Positions 33,044-38,764 of a stretch of 38,764 bases of DNA are shown piece after piece (the first letter of the stretch is position 1; each line of letters starts with the position of its first letter). Source of the DNA: Bacteroidales bacterium. Lineage in GTDB: Bacteria; Bacteroidota; Bacteroidia; Bacteroidales; UBA3663. Location of the stretch: assembly GCA_024694125.1 (NCBI GenBank), contig JAILKE010000003.1, forward strand, positions 1 through 38,764, in the 5' to 3' direction. A model generated the notes under the pieces. It searched no databases and was not told the DNA's origin. It saw only the letters and a list, made by a program, of their open reading frames with translations. The translations under genes were made by a program, and so were the position numbers.

Positions 33044-34105
33044 TTAGATTGATTTCTCGAACTCTTTCATGCAAGCTACGAGAGCCTCAACGCCCTCCTT
33101 AGGCATAGCGTTGTACAGAGATGCGCGGAAACCGCCTACTGAACGGTGACCCTTGATGCCGACCATACCCTTGCCCTTGGCGAACTCGAAGAACTGGTCG
33201 TTCAGTTCAGCATACTCGTCGTTCATGACGAAGCATACGTTCATGCGGCTGCGGTCCTCAACAGCAACAGTTCCCTTGAAGAGACGGTTGCGGTCAATCT
33301 CATCATACAGCATGCTTGCCTTCTCGATGGCACGCTGCTCCATTACCTTCAGGCCGCCCAACTCCTTGTACCACTTGAGGGTCTGGAGGCAGGTGTATAT
33401 AGGCAGACATGGAGGAGTATTGAACATAGAACCCTTCTTAACGTGGGTCTGGTAGTCAAGCATGGTAGGCAGACCAGCCTTGTCGAGCTTATCCTTCTTG
33501 ACGATGACGATGGTAACGCCTGCAGGGCCGACGTTCTTCTGTGCACCGGCATAGATGCAGTCGAACTTGCTTACGTCAATAGGATGAGACATGAAGTCCG
33601 AAGACATATCGCAGCACAGAGGCACACCTACTTCAGGAGTCTCGAGGGTCTCAGTACCATAGATGGTATTGTTGCTGGTATAGTGGAAGTAGTCGCTGTC
33701 AGCTGCTACCTTGTATCCCTTAGGGATGTAAGTATAATTTTTATCAGCACTGGATGCTACCACCTCAACGTTTCCGACCAACTTGGCCTGACCGATAGCA
33801 TTGTGAGCCCAAGTACCAGTATCGATGTAGCTGGCCTTGTTCTTAAGCAGGTTGAGAGGCATCATATAGAACTGCAGGCTGGCGCCGCCACCGAGGAAGA
33901 GTACTTCATATCCCTCAGGCACGTCCAACAATTCCTTGATAAGCGCATTAGCCTCGTCGATCACAGCCTGAAATTCCTTGGATCGGTGGGAGATCTCGAG
34001 GATGGACAAGCCTGTACCTGCGAAGTTCTCTACTGCCTTAGCGGTCTCACCGATTGCGAATGGACTCAGTATGGAGGGTCCTGCATAAAAGTTATACTTT
34101 TTCAT
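33044..34105 (-). CDS. serC: Phosphoserine aminotransferase
   Basis: The 353-residue PLP enzyme turns phosphohydroxypyruvate and glutamate into phosphoserine (and also acts in pyridoxal synthesis where that path exists). It starts [14 protein letters not shown]; the PLP lysine is K190 in [13 protein letters not shown], and [10 protein letters not shown] (70-79) binds the cofactor phosphate. It is first in the serine block, and the repeat-rich spacer upstream separates it from rarA. Confidence 0.97.
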   Translation of the reverse strand: MKKYNFYAGPSILSPFAIGETAKAVENFAGTGLSILEISHRSKEFQAVIDEANALIKELLDVPEGYEVLFLGGGASLQFYMMPLNLLKNKASYIDTGTWAHNAIGQAKLVGNVEVVASSADKNYTYIPKGYKVAADSDYFHYTSNNTIYGTETLETPEVGVPLCCDMSSDFMSHPIDVSKFDCIYAGAQKNVGPAGVTIVIVKKDKLDKAGLPTMLDYQTHVKKGSMFNTPPCLPIYTCLQTLKWYKELGGLKVMEQRAIEKASMLYDEIDRNRLFKGTVAVEDRSRMNVCFVMNDEYAELNDQFFEFAKGKGMVGIKGHRSVGGFRASLYNAMPKEGVEALVACMKEFEKSI

Positions 34106-34500
34106 TTTTTTTTGTTAAATATAAAAATGGTTAAGGATTTAGCGAGTGCAAATTTAGCAAATATTTCAATTACTAACTCTATTTTCTTTTATTTTTTTAC
34201 GAAAAGTGGCAAATTTGCAACATTTTATCGTTTTTTTACCAAATGCACTATACAAAATTCAATTCTTTTATTTAGTATTTGACGATTCTCTATATTTACT
34301 ATTTGTCCATTTACAATTTACTATTTATTTAGTCATTGAAATATTTAGCAATTTTCAGACAACTGGACACAGTAGATTATTTCAATTTTCAATTTCCAAC
34401 TTTCAATTTCCAATTGTCAACTTTCAATTTCCAGTTTCAGTTGGATAAATTTATCAATTATCAATTGTCAATTATCAATTATAAGTGATTTCGCCCGAAA
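34106..34500. other. 395-base repeat-filled spacer upstream of serC
   Basis: No gene is present. Read on the minus strand from rarA toward serC it holds AATTGAN units (34480-34450), GAAATTG/GAAAGTTG words (34440-34380), TAAATAG/TAAATTG/TCAAATA-type units (about 34340-34265) and a possible -7 element TAAATTTG (34156-34149). The first two families follow the stop-side/start-side order seen elsewhere. The serC promoter is presumably in the last 150 bases. Confidence 0.75.
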
Positions 34501-34506
34501 TCACTT
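34483..34506 (-). terminator. Palindromic hairpin overlapping the rarA stop codon
   Basis: AAGTGATTTCG and CGAAATCACTT pair around two bases. The minus-strand stop TGA of rarA is inside the first arm. It may be a terminator or an RNA 3' end element; the following sequence is an AATTGAN array rather than a T run. Confidence 0.5.
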
Positions 34507-35859
34507 AAATCTTTCTCCCCACAGCATATTGAGTTGAGCTTTCAGCTTATCCTCCTGGGCATTGGGTTGAGGATGGTAGAAGAGACTCTGCTGCATACCA
34601 CCCTCAGTCACGAGGGCATCGGGCAGGTATTGCTGGTAGGCGAAGTGTCCCGGATAATCGTGCGCATACTTATATCCCTGACCGTAGCCCTCCTTGGCCA
34701 TCAGTTGGGTCGGGGCATTGCGCAAATGCAGCGGCACCGGCAGGTTGCCAGTCTCGCGCACCTTCTGCAGGGCACTGTTTATGGCATTGTATGCGGCATT
34801 ACTCTTGGGCGAAGAAGCGAGATAGACGCAGGCTTCGGCCAGAGGAATACGGCCTTCGGGCCAACCGATTTTCTGCACTGCATCGAATGCGGCATTGGCT
34901 ATCAGCAGTGCATTGGGATTGGCCAATCCGATATCCTCCGATGCCGAGATAACCAGACGCCGGGCAATAAAAGCAGGATCTTCGCCGCCCTCTATCATTC
35001 GCGCCATATAGTAAACAGCAGCATCTGGGTCCGAGCCGCGTATCGACTTTATCATAGCCGACACCAGGTCGTAGTGCATCTCGCCATCCTTGTCGTAGGC
35101 GAGCGGATTCTCCTGCAGACGGGCGGTGACCAACTGGTCTGTTATCTCGATGACCTGTTCTGCCTTCTTTGGTGTCTCTGTCTCCTCTTCATCCTCGTCG
35201 TCCTCATCCTCTTCATAGTCGAAATCGTCGGCATACTCACCGCACACCAGGTCCACTATGTTCAGGAACTTACGGCAGTCGCCACCGGCGTATCGCAGCA
35301 GGGCGGTCGTCTCGCGCACCACGACATGTTTGGCCGATATCTCTGAATCCTCGTGCAGCACGCGGTCCAGCAGTTGCAGCAAGTCATCATCTCCAATGGG
35401 GCGCAACGTATATACCTGGCAACGGCTCAGCAAGGGACGTATCACCTCGAAGGAAGGATTCTCGGTCGTAGCACCAATCAGGGTCACCACACCTGTCTCG
35501 ACAGCTTCCAGCAACGAGTCCTGCTGGGATTTAGAGAATCGGTGAATCTCGTCGATGAACAATATCGGCGAGTGGTCCGGATGGAAGAATCTATCCTTCT
35601 TGGCACGCTCTATCACCTCGCGCACCTCCTTGACACCGCTGCTCACTGCGCTCAATGTATAGAACGGCAAGTCGAGGGTCTGTGCAATAATCTTGGCCAA
35701 TGTAGTCTTGCCCACACCGGGAGGGCCCCATAATATAAATGAGGCTATGTGTCCTGATTCTATCATGCGCCTCAACACCTTGTTCGGACCTACCAGGTGC
35801 TGCTGCCCGATGTACCCATCGAGCGTCTTGGGGCGCATTCGTTCGGCGAGAGGAACCAT
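34501..35859 (-). CDS. rarA: Replication-associated recombination protein A (MgsA/RarA)
   Basis: The 452-residue AAA+ ATPase acts at stalled replication forks. Walker A is GPPGVGKT (45-52), Walker B is ILFIDEIHRF (99-108), sensor-1 ATTENPS is at 130-136, and the C-terminal tetramerisation block includes IKSIRGSDPDAAVYY and MARMIEGGEDPAFIARRL. An insertion of about 20 residues at 211-230 consists almost only of Asp and Glu (DDFDYEEDEDDEDEEETE) in the region linking the ATPase lid to the C-terminal part. It is a single gene on the minus strand. Confidence 0.95.
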   Translation of the reverse strand: MVPLAERMRPKTLDGYIGQQHLVGPNKVLRRMIESGHIASFILWGPPGVGKTTLAKIIAQTLDLPFYTLSAVSSGVKEVREVIERAKKDRFFHPDHSPILFIDEIHRFSKSQQDSLLEAVETGVVTLIGATTENPSFEVIRPLLSRCQVYTLRPIGDDDLLQLLDRVLHEDSEISAKHVVVRETTALLRYAGGDCRKFLNIVDLVCGEYADDFDYEEDEDDEDEEETETPKKAEQVIEITDQLVTARLQENPLAYDKDGEMHYDLVSAMIKSIRGSDPDAAVYYMARMIEGGEDPAFIARRLVISASEDIGLANPNALLIANAAFDAVQKIGWPEGRIPLAEACVYLASSPKSNAAYNAINSALQKVRETGNLPVPLHLRNAPTQLMAKEGYGQGYKYAHDYPGHFAYQQYLPDALVTEGGMQQSLFYHPQPNAQEDKLKAQLNMLWGERFK

Positions 35860-35914
35860 TATGAAAAAATTAAAAATTAAAAGTTAACAATTAAAAATGC
35901 CTGAATGACTGGGG

Positions 35915-35977
35915 AATTGAAAGTTGAAAATTGAAAGTTGAAAGTTGAAAATTGAAAATTGAAAATTGAAAATTGAA
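35915..35977 (+). repeat. Heptad array AATTGAA/AGTTGAA x9
   Basis: Nine units stand in perfect register: AATTGAA, AGTTGAA, AATTGAA, AGTTGAA twice, then four AATTGAA. The array is upstream of rarA and downstream of the barrel gene, both on the minus strand, and reads in the opposite orientation. Confidence 0.9.
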
Positions 35978-36046
35978 AAACAACCTTCGAACTGGAAGGG
36001 TTACAACAAAGGAGACATGATTTCGTCAGAATTTTGTATCGTCCAC

Positions 36047-36124
36047 GTCACTTCCCTGTCACTTCTTTGTCAATTCCTTGTCACTTCCATTTAATGATGC
36101 AAATCACTTCCCTGTCACTTCTTT
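36047..36124. repeat. 11-base array GTCACTTCYYT, copy A
   Basis: Units GTCACTTCCCT, GTCACTTCTTT, GTCAATTCCTT and GTCACTTCCAT run from 36047 to 36090, with another unit at 36114-36124. A leader TTGTATCGTCC at 36034-36044 precedes it. The last unit contains the stop codon and final lysines of the minus-strand barrel gene. Confidence 0.9.
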
Positions 36125-37668
36125 GCCTCAATAATCATATTGAAACCGATGCCATCAAAGTCGAAGCCTTTATAGATGTTGTCAAAACCGACAGAAAGGC
36201 CGATACGCATCTGGTCAATCAGGTGCCAGCCGTAGGAGAACTCCAGATGTTGGCGTTCTGGAGCATGGAGCAAGTGCACCTGCGTATATTGGCCGAAGAT
36301 AGCATTATGCTGATACCTATGTTCCGCATGGATTTCGTTCCACACATTACCCGTCGATGCCTCGTAGTTGGTCAGCAGAGAGAACCACTTCAGGCTGTTC
36401 TTCATACGGTCCTGCCAGCAGTAATGCGCGGCATCAAAATGCCTATAGTCTGCCAGTCCTACATTACGGCTCACAGGGAAGCCGCCCACCGAACCGTAAT
36501 ATGCGATATGATGCTTACGCCGCACCAGCTGTTGCTCGATGCTGAAGTCAAATGACAGATAGCGGAAACGGTCCTCTGGGTCATCATAGGCATCATAGCA
36601 TGCTACCCGACCGCCCCACTGATGGTCGCCGCCGTCCCACGCTGCCTTGAATGTCAACCGCATGGTCGGTTTGTTCGATTTCACCTGGCTGTGCATATCG
36701 TCTTCCACCTCCAGGTAACTCTGCGGAGTATATTCCAATGTCAGGTCTGCTCGCCACAAGTGATCCTCTACCCAGTGCAGAAAGGGATTCTGTTCCCAGT
36801 TCAACAGCGGATCAATGGGATGATCATCATCGAACGAAATCACAATGAGGTCTTCACTCCCTGATGGATAAGCACCGCTCCCCGTCTGATCGACCTCGAA
36901 GAACGAAACCGGCATGTCATAGCACACAGGCACGTTGCTGTCGGGATGTTTGCCGAACGAATTGGTCTTGCGGTGATTGGTCATCTCGTATCGACCCTCC
37001 AACCAGGCTCCCGCCTCGATCCACAGATTACCGCCTGCCCAGTACCTGCCACGCAGGCCATAGCGCTCCGCCTCATAGAGTTTGAATCCGTTCCAGCCGA
37101 ACAGGCCCACTGCTGCATCTTGCTGCAGACGTCCCATCAGTGGATCGGGATCGAAGTCTGTGGTCCGTCGGCCACCGAAGACCTCCACCCAACTGCCGTA
37201 CTGCGGCGGTGCGAAGTATCGCAGTGCACCCTCGCCCATCCAGGCTCCACGGCTGCATCCGTACTCCACGTTAGCGTGCAACTGCCATCGGCTCATGTCT
37301 CGGTTCACATAGCCCAATATCAAGTCCGGGCCCACGGTATAACCATTGACGAAGTCTATACGCAGCAAACTGGACATGAGGGACTCCATCTCTATATAAT
37401 AAGGTCCGGTCCTACGGCCGTCTGCATCTTTGGTTCGGATGATGCCACCCTTCCACAGCAGTTTGCCCCATCCCTTGCTGCGGTACTTTCGCACCTCTGG
37501 CTCGGCTATGGTCAGGGCCGATGCTGGCTGGCTCTTGGCCAACTTGACTGCGGAAATGGATAGCGTGTTATGATTATCATCGGACAATAAAGTCTGCCCT
37601 GCAGCCCCCGAGGGCACCAGACAGAGCAGACTCGTATATATTATAACTACTATGTTTTTAAGCGTCAT
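36115..37668 (-). CDS. Outer-membrane barrel protein, DUF5686-like
   Basis: The 517-residue protein has a signal peptide (MTLKNIVVIIYTSLLCLVPSGAAG, here cited as IVVIIYTSLLCLVPSGAAG). The remainder is rich in amphipathic strands (WQLHANVEYGCS, RADLTLEYTPQSYL, RFRYLSFDFSIEQQL, HLEFSYGWHLIDQM). The order LLTNYEASTGNVWNEIHAEHRYQHNAIFG toward the C-terminus (landmark VWNEIHAEHRYQHNAIFG) resembles the barrel part of the DUF5686 family; the N-terminal carboxypeptidase-like domain of that family is absent. Function is unknown. The gene begins inside the end of luxS (11-base overlap), so the two are translationally coupled. Confidence 0.8.
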   Translation of the reverse strand: MTLKNIVVIIYTSLLCLVPSGAAGQTLLSDDNHNTLSISAVKLAKSQPASALTIAEPEVRKYRSKGWGKLLWKGGIIRTKDADGRRTGPYYIEMESLMSSLLRIDFVNGYTVGPDLILGYVNRDMSRWQLHANVEYGCSRGAWMGEGALRYFAPPQYGSWVEVFGGRRTTDFDPDPLMGRLQQDAAVGLFGWNGFKLYEAERYGLRGRYWAGGNLWIEAGAWLEGRYEMTNHRKTNSFGKHPDSNVPVCYDMPVSFFEVDQTGSGAYPSGSEDLIVISFDDDHPIDPLLNWEQNPFLHWVEDHLWRADLTLEYTPQSYLEVEDDMHSQVKSNKPTMRLTFKAAWDGGDHQWGGRVACYDAYDDPEDRFRYLSFDFSIEQQLVRRKHHIAYYGSVGGFPVSRNVGLADYRHFDAAHYCWQDRMKNSLKWFSLLTNYEASTGNVWNEIHAEHRYQHNAIFGQYTQVHLLHAPERQHLEFSYGWHLIDQMRIGLSVGFDNIYKGFDFDGIGFNMIIEAKK

Positions 37669-38173
37669 AGAATTGTTTTCCTTTTAGATCTTTAGGTCGC
37701 TCCACCCCGGGATACTCACAGCAGAAGTGGTTCTTCAGCCGGTCCAGGTATCGACGTCCCTCCCACTGCGCCATGGGCAGGTCATGCAGCAGATAGTTAC
37801 CGCACGTCGCAGCAGTCGTTCCCGGCACCTCGTCCTTATATTCGACCAGATAGGTAAAAGCCTCAATCATCAATTGGCGCACCTGCTCGCAGGTTGGTTC
37901 GCCTTTCATTATGAGATAATTACCTGTCAAGCATCCCATGGGTCCCCAGTAGATGATGCTGTCCTTCCACTCTGCATTGTTTCGCAGATAGGTTGCCACG
38001 ATATGCTCTATGGTATGTATGGCCGATGGTGCCAACGCCGGCTCCTGGTTGGGCGCCGTCATTCGGATATCGAAAGTCGTTACCTTCTCTCCTCCCACCT
38101 TATCCTGTCGGCTCACATAGATACCAGGCTGCAAGTGGGTATGATCTACTTGAAATGAGGGAATCAGATCCAT
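37658..38173 (-). CDS. luxS: S-ribosylhomocysteine lyase LuxS
   Basis: From the ATG at 38173 the protein is 171 residues; a GTG farther upstream would add 25 residues coming from repeat sequence. The metal site HTIEH (residues 53-57) and the third ligand region TAATCGNYLLHD (C124) are present, and C81 in GPMGCLTGNY is the conserved catalytic cysteine. It splits S-ribosylhomocysteine into homocysteine and DPD, the precursor of AI-2, in the activated methyl cycle. No pfs gene is in the window. Its 3' end overlaps the next gene, an unusual partner for luxS. Confidence 0.96.
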   Translation of the reverse strand: MDLIPSFQVDHTHLQPGIYVSRQDKVGGEKVTTFDIRMTAPNQEPALAPSAIHTIEHIVATYLRNNAEWKDSIIYWGPMGCLTGNYLIMKGEPTCEQVRQLMIEAFTYLVEYKDEVPGTTAATCGNYLLHDLPMAQWEGRRYLDRLKNHFCCEYPGVERPKDLKGKQFYDA

Positions 38174-38179
38174 AATTAA

Positions 38180-38240
38180 TTGATAATTGACAATGGATAA
38201 TTGAAAGTTGAAAGGTAAAAATCGACAATAGACAATTGAG
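38180..38240 (+). repeat. AATTGAN heptads directly upstream of luxS
   Basis: Units AATTGAT, AATTGAC, AATGGAT, AATTGAA and AGTTGAA follow each other, then degenerate ones. They read on the plus strand, opposite to luxS, and occupy the luxS 5' untranslated region. Confidence 0.75.
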
Positions 38241-38272
38241 GACTCCACCCACCAGGTGTTTGTATCGTCCTT

Positions 38273-38316
38273 GTCACTTCTTTGTCACTTCCCTGTCACT
38301 TCTTTGTCACTCCCCT
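38273..38316. repeat. 11-base array GTCACTTCYYT, copy B
   Basis: Four units in exact register, GTCACTTCTTT, GTCACTTCCCT, GTCACTTCTTT and GTCACTCCCCT, preceded by TTGTATCGTCC at 38260-38270, the same leader as copy A. It lies 10 bases past the porU stop codon on the minus strand. Confidence 0.9.
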
Positions 38317-38325
38317 TAATATTCT

Positions 38326-38764
38326 TTAATATACAATCAACTTGTGCGATTTGGAGACCGACTCGGTGCCGCCGGCGGTGAGATAGACGCGGTAGAGGTA
38401 GATGCCTGGTGCCACGTTTGCCTGCCACGTGAAGGTGGTCTGACCCATCAATTGACTGGTCTCGTCGGCATTCATGTAGTTCGAAATCAGGGAGATATCC
38501 TCCGATTTCTTGAACTCTTCAATCGTGATGTCCTGTCCCTTCTCGTTTTGTCCCAGATAGACGACGGGACATGCACTCGACGAGACGGTCTGGTCGAGCA
38601 CCTTGATTCCTGTCTGCGTGTATATTTGCAGACGCAGTTGGTCGGCACTCTCGGGTCGGTTGTGCAGCGCGCAGAAGGTCACCGTACCGCCTTGATTTAC
38701 AGGCGATGGGTAGGCTTGCATGGTGAGCAGGAGAGGTCGGGTGTTGCTGCTCGTGGTGAAGGTG
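38326..38764 (-). CDS. porU: Type IX secretion sortase PorU, C-terminal part (partial)
   Basis: The frame is open from the right edge to the TAA at 38326, giving about 145 residues; the first ATG in it (38721) is internal. The visible part begins TFTTSSNTRPLLLTMQAY and includes LRLQIYTQTGIKVLDQTV, then GIYLYRVYLTAGGTESVSKS and ends HKLIVY. This is the beta-sandwich end of PorU, the sortase that trims and anchors proteins exported by the type IX system at the cell surface. The catalytic gingipain-like domain lies outside the window. Partner genes of the system are not seen here. Confidence 0.85.
   Translation of the reverse strand, partial: TFTTSSNTRPLLLTMQAYPSPVNQGGTVTFCALHNRPESADQLRLQIYTQTGIKVLDQTVSSSACPVVYLGQNEKGQDITIEEFKKSEDISLISNYMNADETSQLMGQTTFTWQANVAPGIYLYRVYLTAGGTESVSKSHKLIVY

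Noticed and set aside
33146-34282. Plus-strand frame of 378 codons
   Set aside because: Antisense to serC; no motif, and its codon pattern mirrors the true gene.
38174-38248. GTG start adding 25 residues to LuxS
   Set aside because: The extra residues come from heptad repeat sequence; LuxS normally begins close to the ATG at 38173.

Overview
This window looks like chromosomal DNA from a member of the Bacteroidales, most likely a Prevotellaceae-type organism. The evidence is: several promoters of the Bacteroidetes form (TTTG, 19-21 nt, TAnnTTTG, e.g. TATCTTTG); starts without recognisable Shine-Dalgarno sequences; the C-terminus of a type IX secretion sortase (PorU); Bacteroidetes-only families (DUF4290, DUF4831, a DUF5686-like barrel); and the Bacteroidetes versions of SerA (lysine in place of the catalytic histidine) and Tgt (zinc cysteines lost). 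I see no phage genes, transposase, CRISPR array, rRNA or tRNA. The genus is an inference.

Layout. 1-4628 (+): the 3' end of an unidentified gene, a large periplasmic TPR protein and an outer-membrane beta-barrel protein, closed by a strong terminator. 4735-6574: a polyferredoxin and oxyR, divergently transcribed from back-to-back promoters. 6688-7431 (-): an acyl-ACP thioesterase, followed by a 636-base gene-free stretch full of inverted and direct repeats. 8068-12066 (-): yicC, gmk, nadD, a DEDDy exonuclease and a fused xanthine phosphoribosyltransferase-guanine deaminase, closed by a terminator. 12393-19157 (+): tsaB, a DUF4290 protein, glnS, a TPR protein, a DedA protein and tgt. 19213-22462 (+): a surface-glycan trio (acyltransferase, Wzx-type flippase, GT11 fucosyltransferase-like). 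22590-28913 (-): folD, dCMP deaminase, an S41 protease, a DUF4831 protein, recR, smpB and a membrane protein. 29034-34105 (-): serC, serA, a degenerate hybrid sensor kinase and a DUF1015 protein. 34501-35859 (-): rarA. 36115 to the right edge (-): an outer-membrane barrel protein, luxS and the end of porU.

How the genes fit together. The yicC/gmk block pairs GMP kinase with a single polypeptide predicted to turn guanine into xanthine and then XMP, i.e. guanine salvage by way of xanthine. The ser block encodes the first two steps of serine synthesis plus a DUF1015 protein; no phosphoserine phosphatase is in the window. A signalling-like protein that has lost most kinase motifs sits inside this block. 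The glycan trio looks like a small accessory insertion among housekeeping genes.

The most unusual large-scale pattern is in the spacers. Many carry short tandem arrays with 7-, 9-, 11- or 24-base periods. At about seven gene junctions there is the same polar arrangement: an AATTGAN heptad array at or near the stop codon of the upstream gene, and a TAAATNG-type array just before the next gene. At two junctions the upstream stop codon is itself part of the array.
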